The notes: generated by a model not told the origin, from the sequence alone. DNA of 64,000 nucleotides from JANWXR01 sp964608265 (GCA_964608265.1 CAZSNP010000017.1:10623-74622); one strand, 5' to 3'. Shown: positions 44,082 to 53,181, counted from the stretch's first letter. Numbers and translations: made by a program.

Positions 44082-45023
44082 ATGACCAAGGTTGCGGTGG
44101 TGGCTGTCGGGGGCAATGCGTTGATTCTGGATGAGAAGCGTCGCAGCGTGCAAGACCAGTACGACGCGGCGGTGGAGTGCATGCGGCACATCGCCGAGAT
44201 GATCGCCCAGGGCTGGAACGTGGTGATCACGCACGGCAACGGCCCGCAGGTCGGCTTCATCCTGCGCCGCTCGGAGCTGGCGCGCCACGAGTTGCACGAG
44301 GTGCCGCTCGATTCGTGCGGGGCGGACACCCAGGGCGCCATCGGCTACATGTTTCAAAAGGCGCTGCACAACGAGTTTCACCGGCGCGGCCTCACCCGGC
44401 AGGCCGTCACCGTCGTCACCCAGGCGCTGGTAGATCGCAACGACGCTGCGTTTCAGAAACCGAGCAAACCCATCGGCTCGTTTATGAACGAGGCCGACGC
44501 CAGGGTGAAGATAGAGACAGAGGGCTGGACGATGGTGGAGGATGCCGGGCGCGGCTGGCGGCGGGTGGTGGCTTCACCCAGGCCGCAGCGCCTCATCGAG
44601 CGCGAGGCCATCCTCGCCCTCATCCAGCAGGGCTTCATCGTCATCGCCAACGGCGGCGGCGGCATCCCCGTCATCGAAACCGAGCGCGGCGAACTGGCCG
44701 GGATGGAGGCCGTGATTGACAAGGACTACGGCGGCGCACTGCTGGCCAATAGCGTCGCGGCGGATGTCTTCATCATCGCGACGGCGGTGGAGAAGGTCGC
44801 CCTCAACTTCAACAAGCCCAACCAGCAATGGCTTGACCGGATCACGGTAACCGAGGCGAAGCGGTATCTGGCCGAGGGTCACTTTCACAAAGGCAGCATG
44901 GGGCCGAAGATCGAGGCGGCGCTGCAATATCTCGAGCGCGGCGGCGAAGAGGCATTGATCACCGATCCGCCCAACCTCAGCCGCGCGCTGGCCGGAGAGA
45001 CCGGGACGCGGATCGTGCCCTGA
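44082..45023 (+). CDS. arcC: Carbamate kinase
   Basis: This 313-residue enzyme transfers phosphate from carbamoyl phosphate to ADP to make ATP, releasing carbamate. Family marks are VVAVGGNALI near 4-13, ITHGNGPQVG near 48-57, IANGGGGIPV near 189-198 and DKDYGGALLA near 214-223. The length is normal. I use the ATG at 44082; an ATG at 44073 is also possible. With YgeW upstream it would form an ATP-yielding pair. Confidence 0.93.
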   Translation: MTKVAVVAVGGNALILDEKRRSVQDQYDAAVECMRHIAEMIAQGWNVVITHGNGPQVGFILRRSELARHELHEVPLDSCGADTQGAIGYMFQKALHNEFHRRGLTRQAVTVVTQALVDRNDAAFQKPSKPIGSFMNEADARVKIETEGWTMVEDAGRGWRRVVASPRPQRLIEREAILALIQQGFIVIANGGGGIPVIETERGELAGMEAVIDKDYGGALLANSVAADVFIIATAVEKVALNFNKPNQQWLDRITVTEAKRYLAEGHFHKGSMGPKIEAALQYLERGGEEALITDPPNLSRALAGETGTRIVP

Positions 45024-45056
45024 CCTCACCCCCCGCCCTTCGGGCGGGGGTGAGGT
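45023..45056. repeat. Long GC hairpin between carbamate kinase and the SsnA-like gene
   Basis: ACCTCACCCCC with CGCCC on the left pairs with GGGCG and GGGGTGAGGT on the right around a short loop. It has no T-run and lies inside an operon, so I read it as a REP-family hairpin. Confidence 0.75.
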
Positions 45057-45063
45057 AAATCCC

Positions 45064-46392
45064 ATGCTCATCACCAACGGCAAGCTTATCACCTGGGGCG
45101 ATCCGAGTCAGATTCTGAACGATCACGCGCTGCTGATCGAAGGTGATCGCATCGCGGAGATGGGGCCGGCGGGCGAGCTGCGCGCGAAGCACCCGCAGGC
45201 GGAGGCGCTGGATGCGCGCGGGCAGTACATCCTGCCCGGCAACATCTGCGCCCACACGCATTTCTACGGCGCGTTTGCCCGCGGCATGGCCATCCCCGGC
45301 GACCCGCCGAAGGACTTCCCCGAAATCCTCGAACGGCTGTGGTGGAAACTGGATAAGGCCCTCACGCCCGATGATGTGCGCTACTCGGCGCTGGTATGTT
45401 TGATCGATGCGGTGAAACACGGCACGACGACCCTTATTGACCACCATGCCTCGCCCAACGCCATCGCCGGCTCGCTCGACGTGATCGCCGAGGCGGTGCA
45501 GCAGGCCGGGCTGCGCGCCTGCCTGTGCTACGAAGTCACCGACCGGGACGGCCTCGACAGGATGCGCGCCGGCATCGCGGAGAACGTGCGCTTCATCAGG
45601 AGCCACCGGGCGAACGACACGGGGCAAGTGGCGGCGACGTTCGGGCTGCACGCCTCGCTCACGCTGTCAGACAATTCGCTGGAGGCGTGCCGCGCGGCGC
45701 ACCAGGGCGGCTTTCATATCCATGTGGCCGAGCACGAGGCGGATGAATACGACTCGCTGAAGAAGAGCCGCACGCGAGTCGTGGATCGGCTGCACAAGTT
45801 CGACCTGCTCGGCCCGCAGACCATCACCGCCCACTGCGTCCATATTGACCCGCGCGAGGCAGAATTGCTGAAGGATAGCGGCACGTGGGTGACGCACCAG
45901 CCGCGCTCGAATATGAACAACGCCGTGGGCGCAGCGGATATCGAAGGGCTGTTGCGCCTGGGTGTGAAGGTGTGCCTCGGCAACGACGGCTTTTCCAACG
46001 CGATGTGGGAGGAGTGGAAGGCGGCTTATCTCTTTCACAAAGCTGCCCACCGCGACCCGCGCCGCGCCGGGGGGCACACCATCACCGAGATGGCGATCAC
46101 CAACAACGCTGCGCTGGCCGGGGTCTTCTTCCCGCAGGCCCCGCTCGGCGTGCTGCAACCGGGCGCCTTCGCCGACCTGATCTTCGTAGACTATCACCCC
46201 ACCACCCCGTTGACGGCCGGCAACCTGCCCTGGCACATCCTCTTCGGCTTCGAGCCGTCGGCCGTGACGCTGACGATGTGCGCCGGCAGGGTGTTGATGA
46301 AGGATCGACAACTGTTGTTTTTGGATGAGGCCGAGATTACGGCGCGCAGCCGGGAACTGGCGCAGAGGGTGTGGGCTCGATTTCAGGGCTAG
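45064..46392 (+). CDS. ssnA: SsnA-like amidohydrolase
   Basis: This 442-residue metal-dependent amidohydrolase is the same length as SsnA of the YgeW/XdhD gene set. The metal-binding HTH in NICAHTHFYGAFARG lies near 60-74. A further histidine lies in FHIHVAEHEADEY near 218-230. An Asp is in the CLGNDGFSN segment near 306-314. It probably deaminates or opens a purine-related ring. It lies between carbamate kinase and the XdhC-type gene. Confidence 0.85.
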   Translation: MLITNGKLITWGDPSQILNDHALLIEGDRIAEMGPAGELRAKHPQAEALDARGQYILPGNICAHTHFYGAFARGMAIPGDPPKDFPEILERLWWKLDKALTPDDVRYSALVCLIDAVKHGTTTLIDHHASPNAIAGSLDVIAEAVQQAGLRACLCYEVTDRDGLDRMRAGIAENVRFIRSHRANDTGQVAATFGLHASLTLSDNSLEACRAAHQGGFHIHVAEHEADEYDSLKKSRTRVVDRLHKFDLLGPQTITAHCVHIDPREAELLKDSGTWVTHQPRSNMNNAVGAADIEGLLRLGVKVCLGNDGFSNAMWEEWKAAYLFHKAAHRDPRRAGGHTITEMAITNNAALAGVFFPQAPLGVLQPGAFADLIFVDYHPTTPLTAGNLPWHILFGFEPSAVTLTMCAGRVLMKDRQLLFLDEAEITARSRELAQRVWARFQG

Positions 46393-46395
46393 AAT

Positions 46396-46499
46396 CTCCC
46401 CTCACCCCTGCCCTCTCCCGCTGGGGAGAGGGAGTATGACCTGGTCAATAATTGCCTCTCCCCTCTCCCGCTGGGAGAGGGGTCGGGGGTGAGGGAGAG
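46396..46499. repeat. Composite REP element with two hairpins, second copy
   Basis: CTCCCCTCACCCC and GGGGTGAGGGAGAG form the outer arms. Two CTCTCCCGCTGGGAGAG-type hairpins lie inside, and the GAGTATG spacer is shared with 2553-2647. Its last arm gives an Shine-Dalgarno-like GAGGGAGAG before the ATG at 46508. Confidence 0.85.
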
Positions 46500-46507
46500 C
46501 CAGCGGT

Positions 46508-47335
46508 ATGTCATTGCTGTTTGAGTCCCTCGCCGCCCTGGCCCGCAGCGGCGCCCCCGCCGCGCTGTGCACCATTATCCGCGCGCGGGGCAGCGTGCCG
46601 AGGCACGTGGGCAGCAAGATGCTCGTGCACGCGGATGGGCGCGCCGAGGGCACCATCGGCGGGGGCGAGATGGAAAGCCGCGTCATCGCCGAGGCGCTGG
46701 AGGCGCTGAAGGCCGGACAGGCGCGCATCGTGGCGTATGCCTTCGTCAACCCGCAGGCCGGTGACCCCGGCGTGTGCGGCGGCGAGGTCGAGGTCTTCGT
46801 GGAGCCGATCAAACCCAACCCGACCCTCCTCATCATCGGCGGCGGGCACGTCGGCCGGGCGCTGGCCCACCTCGGCCGGTGGCTGGGCTTCCGCGTCGTG
46901 CTCTCCGACGACCGGGCCGAGTTCTGCAATCCCGACGCGGTGCCCGGCGCGGACGAATATCTGCTCGGCCCCATAGCGGAGTTGCCGCAACGCCTGACCT
47001 TCACCCCTGAGACGTATATCGTGATGCCGACGCGCGGCCTGCCGGTGGATGTGGCGGGCCTGCCCGTTTTGCTCGCGCAGCCGCACGCCTACCTTGGCGT
47101 CATCGGTTCGCGGAGGCGGTGGCTGACGGCGCGCCAACAGCTCGAGGAGCGCGGCGTGCCGGCGGCGCAGCTCGAGGCCGTCCACGCGCCGATGGGGCTG
47201 GAGCTGAACGCCGAAACCCCCGAGGAGATCGCCGTCAGCATCCTCGGTGAGATCATCATGCTCCGGCGCGGCGGCACGGGCCAGCCGATGCGGGTACAAT
47301 CGGAGGGCACCAACTCGGGATTCCCCGACTCATGA
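46508..47335 (+). CDS. XdhC/CoxI-family molybdenum-hydroxylase maturation factor
   Basis: This 275-residue XdhC-type protein has an N-terminal XdhC/CoxI domain (RARGSVPRHVGSKMLVHADG near 26-45, TIGGGEMES near 50-58, a Cys in GVCGGEVEV near 89-97) and a C-terminal Rossmann domain (IIGGGHVGRALAHLGR near 112-127). XdhC proteins bind and sulfurate the molybdenum cofactor and pass it to the hydroxylase. Its stop overlaps the next ATPase gene by ATGA. The hydroxylases at 30929 and 54806 are likely clients. Confidence 0.9.
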   Translation: MSLLFESLAALARSGAPAALCTIIRARGSVPRHVGSKMLVHADGRAEGTIGGGEMESRVIAEALEALKAGQARIVAYAFVNPQAGDPGVCGGEVEVFVEPIKPNPTLLIIGGGHVGRALAHLGRWLGFRVVLSDDRAEFCNPDAVPGADEYLLGPIAELPQRLTFTPETYIVMPTRGLPVDVAGLPVLLAQPHAYLGVIGSRRRWLTARQQLEERGVPAAQLEAVHAPMGLELNAETPEEIAVSILGEIIMLRRGGTGQPMRVQSEGTNSGFPDS

Positions 47336-48798
47336 GAATCGAACTGACCGACATCCACAAGCGCTTTGGCCCGGTGCACGCCAATGCCGGTATCTCGATC
47401 ACGTTCCAGGCCGGCAGCATCCACGGCCTGCTCGGCGAGAACGGCGCGGGCAAGAGCACGCTGATGAAGATCCTCTCCGGCTACTACGCGCCGGATAGCG
47501 GCGAGGTGCGCTTCGACGGCCGGCCGGTGAAGTTCGCCACGCCCGCCGAGGCGTTGCGGCATGGCGTCGGGATGTTGCATCAAGACCCGCTCGACTTCCC
47601 GCCCTTCCAATTGCTCGATAACTTCATCCTCGGGCGCAATCACGGCATCCGCCAGCGCCGGGCCGAGGCCCAGCGCGAGTTTGTTGATCTCTGCCGGCAA
47701 TTCCAGTTTGACCTCGACCCCGAGGCCCGCGTGTCGGATTTGACCGTCGGCGAGCGGCAGCAACTCGAAATCGCGCGGCTGTTGTGGCTGGGCGCGCGCG
47801 CCCTCATCCTCGATGAGCCAACCACCGGCATCAGCGCGCCGCAAAAAGTCAGGCTCTTTGCCACCCTCAAGCGCCTGGCCGAACAGGGCAAGACCATCAT
47901 CTTTGTTTCGCACAAACTCGCAGATGTCGAGGAGTTGTGCCACCGCGTCACGGTGCTGGCCAGGGGCAGGATCACCGGCCACGCGCAGCCGCCCTACTCC
48001 AGCGGGCAACTGGTGCAGATGATGTTCGGCCAGATCATCACCGCCGGCGCGCGGCCCGCGGTCGGCCTGGGCGGCCCGCTGCTCGAACTCGACCACGCGA
48101 CCTTTTCCGATCACAATCTGCGCTGCGCCGACCTCACGCTGAACGTCGCCGCCGGCGAGGTCATCGGCCTGGCCGGGCTGGAAGGCTCGGGCCAGAAGCT
48201 GCTGTTGCAGGGCGCGACCGGGCTGCTGCGCGCGAGCACTGGCACGGTGCGGATGGAGGGCGCGGACCTCACCCACGCCCCGTATCACCGCTTCCTGCAG
48301 GCCGGCGTGGCGTATGTGCCCGCCGATCGCATGACCGAGGGCCTCATCCCCGGCCTGACGATCGAGGAGCACATGGTGCTGGCCCGGCGTGGCAGGCAGC
48401 CGGCGGTGATCGACTGGAAGGCGATGCGGGCGCAGGCTGAGCGCGGCATCGGGGATTTCAACATCAAAGGGCGGGCCGGCACGCGGGTGGAGGAGCTGTC
48501 GGGCGGGAACCAGCAACGCACGCTGCTGGCCCTGCTCGCCGCGGATTTGCGTCTGCTGGCGCTCGAACATCCCACGCGCGGCCTCGATGTGGAGTCGGCG
48601 CTGTACATCTGGAGCAGGCTGCTCGAACGCCGCCGGCAGGGCACCGCCATCCTGTTCGCCTCCGCCGACCTCGATGAGATCATGCAATACAGCGACCGCA
48701 TCCTCGTCTTCTTCGGCGGGCACGTGCTCGAGACATTGCGCCTGTCGGAGACCACGACCGAACAACTCGGCTATCTCATCGGAGGCAAGAAGCAATGA
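47332..48798 (+). CDS. Second nucleoside-type ABC transporter ATPase (double NBD)
   Basis: This 488-residue ATPase has two nucleotide-binding domains. The first has Walker A GENGAGKST near 35-43 and Walker B LILDEPTTG near 160. The second has a degenerate loop GLEGSGQKL near 282 and the signature LSGGNQQR near 387-394. It overlaps the first permease of the set by ATGA. No binding-protein gene accompanies this second transporter, so it may share the BMP lipoprotein at 36131. Confidence 0.92.
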   Translation: MRIELTDIHKRFGPVHANAGISITFQAGSIHGLLGENGAGKSTLMKILSGYYAPDSGEVRFDGRPVKFATPAEALRHGVGMLHQDPLDFPPFQLLDNFILGRNHGIRQRRAEAQREFVDLCRQFQFDLDPEARVSDLTVGERQQLEIARLLWLGARALILDEPTTGISAPQKVRLFATLKRLAEQGKTIIFVSHKLADVEELCHRVTVLARGRITGHAQPPYSSGQLVQMMFGQIITAGARPAVGLGGPLLELDHATFSDHNLRCADLTLNVAAGEVIGLAGLEGSGQKLLLQGATGLLRASTGTVRMEGADLTHAPYHRFLQAGVAYVPADRMTEGLIPGLTIEEHMVLARRGRQPAVIDWKAMRAQAERGIGDFNIKGRAGTRVEELSGGNQQRTLLALLAADLRLLALEHPTRGLDVESALYIWSRLLERRRQGTAILFASADLDEIMQYSDRILVFFGGHVLETLRLSETTTEQLGYLIGGKKQ

Positions 48799-49856
48799 CC
48801 CTGCCTCGCTCCCGCTGGCTCGATTGGCTGGCTCCGTTCGCGCCGCTGCTCATCGCGCTGGCGTTCACCTCGGCCCTGCTCCTCATCGCCGGCGCGCCGC
48901 CGCTGGCGACGTTTCAGAAGCTCATCACCGGCTCGCTGGGCACGCCCGGCAAACAGGCCGATACAGCGGTGGTGTGGACGTCGCTCGTGTTGTGCTCGGC
49001 CGGGCTGCTGGCGACGTTCACCGCCGGGCAGTGGAACATCGGCATCGAGGGGCAGATCATGATGGGCGCGATCTTCGCCACGGGCGCTTCGCGTTTCTTC
49101 CTGGATGACACCGGCACGCTTGTGACGGCCACCCCCGAGGTGATGCTGGTGGCCGTCTTCAGCGGCGGGGTTTTGGGCGGCAGCGTGTGGGCGCTGTTCG
49201 CCGCGGTGCTCAAGGTCTACGGGCGGGTGCATGAAATCTTCGGCGGTCTGGGCTTGAACTTTGTCTCGACCGCGCTGAGCATCTACCTGCTCTTTGGCCC
49301 GTGGCGGCAACGCACCGGCGGCACGCTGAGCGGCACCGTGCAGTTCGAGCCGCGCACCTGGCTGCCCACGCTCGAAGGCATGCGCGTCAGCCCGCTGGCC
49401 ATCGTCGCCGCGCTGCTCGTCATCGTCGCCCTTTACCTTTCGCTGCGCGGCACGGTGTGGGGACTGCAATTGAAGGCGGTGGGCCGCAACATCCGGGGCG
49501 CGTACACGCTCGGCGTCCGCACCCACCGGATGTTGTTCAGCGCGTATGCGGTGTGCGGCGCGTGCGCGGGCGTCGCCGGCGCCTATCTGGTGGCCGGCGT
49601 GCACCATCGCCTCATCCCCGGCATCTCCTCCGGCTATGGCTTCCTCGGGATTTTGATCGTGCTGCTCTCGGGCTTTCGGGCGCTATGGGTCATCCCCATC
49701 GCGCTGTTCTTCTCCGCCGTCAGCATCGGCAGCACCGCGCTGCAACTCGACCTGCAATTGGATTCGTCGGTGGGCGGCGTGCTGCAGGCTGCCGTAGTGT
49801 TGAGCGTGTTGCTCGTGCAGGGCTTTCGCGAGCGCTATCTGAAACGGGAGGCCTGA
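48795..49856 (+). CDS. Second nucleoside-type ABC transporter permease A
   Basis: This 353-residue permease has many hydrophobic helices and the family segment FTAGQWNIGIEGQIMMGAIF near 75-94, comparable with the first transporter's permease. LKAVGRNIRGAYTLGV near 224-239 is the coupling loop. It overlaps the ATPase gene by ATGA and lies six bases before the next permease. Confidence 0.9.
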   Translation: MTLPRSRWLDWLAPFAPLLIALAFTSALLLIAGAPPLATFQKLITGSLGTPGKQADTAVVWTSLVLCSAGLLATFTAGQWNIGIEGQIMMGAIFATGASRFFLDDTGTLVTATPEVMLVAVFSGGVLGGSVWALFAAVLKVYGRVHEIFGGLGLNFVSTALSIYLLFGPWRQRTGGTLSGTVQFEPRTWLPTLEGMRVSPLAIVAALLVIVALYLSLRGTVWGLQLKAVGRNIRGAYTLGVRTHRMLFSAYAVCGACAGVAGAYLVAGVHHRLIPGISSGYGFLGILIVLLSGFRALWVIPIALFFSAVSIGSTALQLDLQLDSSVGGVLQAAVVLSVLLVQGFRERYLKREA

Positions 49857-49862
49857 GCGACC

Positions 49863-50837
49863 ATGGAAGCCCTGCTCGCCACCCTCGCCTCGATCCTGCG
49901 CGACTCCGCGCCCATCGTCTTCGCCGGGCTGGGCGAGACGATCAACGAGCGCGCCGGCGTCGTCAACCTCTCAGTCGAGGGCACGATGCTGCTCGGCGCG
50001 ATGACGGGCTTCGCCGTCGCCTTTGTCAGCGGCAGCCTGACGCTGGGCTTCCTGGCCGCGATGCTCGTCGGCTCGCTCATCGCCCTGGTCGTCGCCTTTG
50101 GCAGCATCACCTTCAAGCAGGATCAGGTCGCCGTCGGCTTCGTCATGACGCTGATGGCCAGCGACCTGAGCTCGTTCCTCGGCGTGCCGTACGTGCGCGT
50201 GCCCGGCCCACAGGTCGAGACACTCCGCCTCCCGTTGCTCGCCGACCTCCCGGTGATCGGCCCGCTGCTGTTCGATCAGGACATCGTCACCTACCTCAGC
50301 TTCGGCCTCATCATCGGGATGTGGGCCTGGTTCTACAAAACGCAGCCCGGCCTGCGCCTGCGCGGCACCGGCGAGCGGCCGGAGGCGGCGTTTGCGCGCG
50401 GCACGAACGTCAGGGCGCTGCGCTACACGTACACGCTGCTCGGCGGCGCCCTCATCGGCTTTGCCGGCGCGGCCTATTCGCTGCACGTCAAACTCGGGTG
50501 GAGCCACCGGCACACCGCCGGCTTTGGCTGGATCGCGCTGGCGATTGTGATCTTCGGCGGGTGGGATCCCCTCAGGGTGGCGTTCGGGGCGTACTTCTTC
50601 GGTGCGCTGCGGGCCGCCGCCACCACGCTGCAGGGTATCCCGGAGTTCAAGGACATCCCGGTGCAGGCTTTTCCACTGCTGCCGTTTCCGTTGATGATCC
50701 TGACGTTGATCCTCTTCAACAGCGATGGGCTGAACCGCGTCCTGAGTTTGTTGCCCTTGCGCCTGCAACGCACGCTGTCCGGCATCCTGCGCAGCAACCC
50801 GCCGGCGGCGCTGGGGACGCATTTTGAACAGCAGTGA
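49863..50837 (+). CDS. Second nucleoside-type ABC transporter permease B
   Basis: This 324-residue permease has the landmark INERAGVVNLSVEGTMLLGA near 27-46, several membrane helices and a cytoplasmic coupling loop RGTGERPEAAFARGTNV near 165-181. It is the partner of the permease just upstream. The response regulator gene follows after 74 bp. Confidence 0.9.
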   Translation: MEALLATLASILRDSAPIVFAGLGETINERAGVVNLSVEGTMLLGAMTGFAVAFVSGSLTLGFLAAMLVGSLIALVVAFGSITFKQDQVAVGFVMTLMASDLSSFLGVPYVRVPGPQVETLRLPLLADLPVIGPLLFDQDIVTYLSFGLIIGMWAWFYKTQPGLRLRGTGERPEAAFARGTNVRALRYTYTLLGGALIGFAGAAYSLHVKLGWSHRHTAGFGWIALAIVIFGGWDPLRVAFGAYFFGALRAAATTLQGIPEFKDIPVQAFPLLPFPLMILTLILFNSDGLNRVLSLLPLRLQRTLSGILRSNPPAALGTHFEQQ

Positions 50838-50911
50838 CCTTAACCCGGTTCCCATGCCTGAATGCCTGCGCAGCGTGGGCGCGGAGGCCGGAGGTCGGAC
50901 GAGGAGGGATT

Positions 50912-51343
50912 GTGCCAACCGTTCTGATCATTGACGACGACATCGACACTCTGAAGCTGGTGGACTTGATGCTGAGAAAATCGGGTTATCGAGTGATGAC
51001 GGCGCCCTCGGCAGCGGCGGGGATCGAGAAGCTGACGGCCGAGCGGCCGGACTGCATCATCCTCGACATCATGATGCCGGGCAAGAGCGGCATCGAGTTG
51101 CTGAAGGAGTTGAACAAGGCCCATGGCGCGCCGCCCGTCATCCTGTTCTCGGCCAAACGCCAGATCCCCGATGTGATCGAGGGGATGGAGGCCGGCGCGT
51201 TCCGCTATCTCGTGAAGACCGCCACGCGCGAACAACTGGTGAAGGCGATTGAGGATGCCATCGCCGACCCGCGCTCCCGCCCGCCCTCGCGTGATGACCG
51301 GCCGGGCGGCGGCGATGAGCCGGAGTGGTGGCGACGTGGCTAA
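50912..51343 (+). CDS. Stand-alone response regulator receiver
   Basis: This 143-residue protein is a single receiver domain with no output domain. The acidic pair is in IIDDDIDT near 6-13 and the phosphorylated Asp in ILDIMMPG near 51-58. The conserved Lys is in YLVKTATREQL near 100-110, followed by Thr rather than the usual Pro. The GTG at 50912 is preceded by GAGGAGG and fits the fold; a longer frame upstream lacks similarity. No histidine kinase is in the window. Its 3' end contains a 24-bp tandem repeat shared with the next gene. Confidence 0.85.
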   Translation: MPTVLIIDDDIDTLKLVDLMLRKSGYRVMTAPSAAAGIEKLTAERPDCIILDIMMPGKSGIELLKELNKAHGAPPVILFSAKRQIPDVIEGMEAGAFRYLVKTATREQLVKAIEDAIADPRSRPPSRDDRPGGGDEPEWWRRG

Positions 51344-53180
51344 GCGCCAGTCGAGCGACGTGGCTAAGCGCCAGTCGAGCGACGGGGCTAAGCGCCAACC
51401 CTGGCACGCCGTCTCGCGCGACCTGGTGGATTGCGCGATGGGGCGCTCAGCCGCCGACCTCGTCATCCGCGACGGGCAGTGGTGCTGCGTCCAGTCCGGC
51501 GAGATCATCCCGCACACCGACATCGCGGTGAAAGGCTCGCGCATCGCCTACATCGGGCCGGATGCCGGCCACACCATCGGCACAGAAACGAAGGTCATTG
51601 AAGCCGCCGGCCGTTACCTCGTGCCCGGCCTGCTCGACGCCCACATGCACGTCGAGTCGGGGATGGTGACGGTGACCGAGTTCGTGCGCGCCGTGGCCCC
51701 GCGCGGCACCACCGGCATGTTCGTTGACCCGCACGAGATCGCCAACATCTTCGGCCTCAAAGGCGTGAAGCTGATGGTGGAGGAGGCCGCGCTGCAACCC
51801 ATCAACGTGTGGGTGCAGATGCCGTCGTGCGTGCCCTCCGCGCCGGGGCTGGAGACGCCGGGCGCGCACATCGGGCCGGAGGAGGTGCGCGAGGCGATGA
51901 CGTGGCCGGGCATCATCGGCCTGGGCGAGATGATGAACTTCCCCGGCGTCGTCCTCTCGGATGAGAAGATGCACGCCGAGATGGCCGAGACGATGAGGGC
52001 GCGCAAGGTCATCGGCGGACACTATGCCTCGCCCGACCTCGGGCGGCCCTTTCACGGCTACGTCGCCGGCGGCGCAGAGGATGACCACGAAGGCACGCGC
52101 GCCGAAGACGCCATCGCCCGCGTGCGGCAGGGGATGAAGGCGATGCTGCGGCTCGGCTCGGCGTGGCACGACGTGGAAGCTCAGGCCAAAGCGATCACGG
52201 AGGCCGGCCTCGACCCGCGCCACTTCATCCTGTGCACCGACGACTCGCACCCCGGCACGCTCATCAATGAGGGCCATATGGATCGCGTGCTGCGTCACGC
52301 TATCGCCTGCGGGCTGAAGCCCATCACCGCGCTGCAGATGATGACGCTCAACACCGCCGAGCACTTCGGCGTCAGCCACGACGTCGGCCAGCTCGCGCCG
52401 GGCCGCTACGCCGACATCGTGCTCGCCGCGGATTTGCCGAACTTCGCGGCGGAGGTGGTGATTGCAGCGGGCGAGGTGATCGTAGAAAGTGGGCAGTGGA
52501 AAGCAGACCTGCCAACCTTTGAGTATCCGGCTGAGGTCAAGCAATCCGTTCACCTCGGCAAAACGCTCACCGCCGCCGATTTCCGAATCCCAATCACGAA
52601 TCACCAATTACCCGTAGTTCGGGCAAACGTCATCGGCGTGATCGAAAATCAAGCGCCGACGCGGCACCTGACCTTCAACCTGCCAACCTTCAACGGCGAA
52701 GTCAGGACCGATATCGCCCAGGATGTGTGCAAGGTCGCGCTGGTCGAGCGGCACGCGGGCACCGGCGGTGTGCAGGTCGCTTTTGTGCATGGCTTTGGCT
52801 TCAATATCCCCTGTGCGATCGCGTCCACCGTCGCGCACGACTCGCACCACATGCTCGTCGTCGGCACCGATGACGCCCACCTGGCGCTGGCCGCGAACGA
52901 GCTGGCGCGGCGCGGCGGCGGGATGCTGGTCGCGCGCGGCGGGACGGTGACGGCCTGCGTCGAACTACCCATCGCCGGGCTGATGTCGGACGAGCGGGCG
53001 GAAGTCGTGGCCCGCAAAGCCGAGGCGGTGCTGGCCGAATACCGCGCCTGCGGCTGCACGCTGCACAACGCCAACATGCAGCTCAGCCTGCTCGCCCTCG
53101 TCGTCATCCCCGAGCTGCGCATCTCAGATTTGGGGCTGGTGGATGTGACTCAGTTCAAGCTCATTGATTTATTTACCTGA
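51315..53180 (+). CDS. ade: Adenine deaminase
   Basis: This is an amidohydrolase that converts adenine to hypoxanthine and ammonia. The metal motif HMHVESGM is near 110-117, followed by family segments such as MFVDPHEIANIFG near 135-147 and LCTDDSHPG near 306-314. The C-terminal domain is typical. The start is uncertain: I use ATG 51315, but GTG 51336 or another codon inside the 24-bp repeats is possible. Inserted segments near residues 424-433 and 456-463 are encoded by repeat DNA. It would feed hypoxanthine to the molybdenum hydroxylases. Overlaps the response regulator gene. Confidence 0.9.
   Translation: MSRSGGDVAKRQSSDVAKRQSSDGAKRQPWHAVSRDLVDCAMGRSAADLVIRDGQWCCVQSGEIIPHTDIAVKGSRIAYIGPDAGHTIGTETKVIEAAGRYLVPGLLDAHMHVESGMVTVTEFVRAVAPRGTTGMFVDPHEIANIFGLKGVKLMVEEAALQPINVWVQMPSCVPSAPGLETPGAHIGPEEVREAMTWPGIIGLGEMMNFPGVVLSDEKMHAEMAETMRARKVIGGHYASPDLGRPFHGYVAGGAEDDHEGTRAEDAIARVRQGMKAMLRLGSAWHDVEAQAKAITEAGLDPRHFILCTDDSHPGTLINEGHMDRVLRHAIACGLKPITALQMMTLNTAEHFGVSHDVGQLAPGRYADIVLAADLPNFAAEVVIAAGEVIVESGQWKADLPTFEYPAEVKQSVHLGKTLTAADFRIPITNHQLPVVRANVIGVIENQAPTRHLTFNLPTFNGEVRTDIAQDVCKVALVERHAGTGGVQVAFVHGFGFNIPCAIASTVAHDSHHMLVVGTDDAHLALAANELARRGGGMLVARGGTVTACVELPIAGLMSDERAEVVARKAEAVLAEYRACGCTLHNANMQLSLLALVVIPELRISDLGLVDVTQFKLIDLFT
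51331..51402. repeat. Three 24-bp tandem repeats at the response-regulator/adenine-deaminase junction
   Basis: Copies at 51331-51354 and 51355-51378 are identical; the third, from 51379, is diverged. Each unit is eight codons long (DVAKRQSS in the deaminase frame) and includes a GTGGCTAAG that could serve as a start codon and also holds the stop of the upstream gene. Confidence 0.9.
52586..52613. repeat. In-frame AATCACC-type heptads inside adenine deaminase
   Basis: Four 7-nt units, AATCCCA, ATCACGA, ATCACCA and ATTACCC, encode an inserted IPITNHQLP stretch. They belong to the AATAACC family. Confidence 0.65.
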
Positions 53181-53181
53181 T

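Noticed and set aside
45023..45056. GC hairpin read as a terminator
   Set aside because: No T-run, and the next gene starts 8 nt later on the same strand within an operon.
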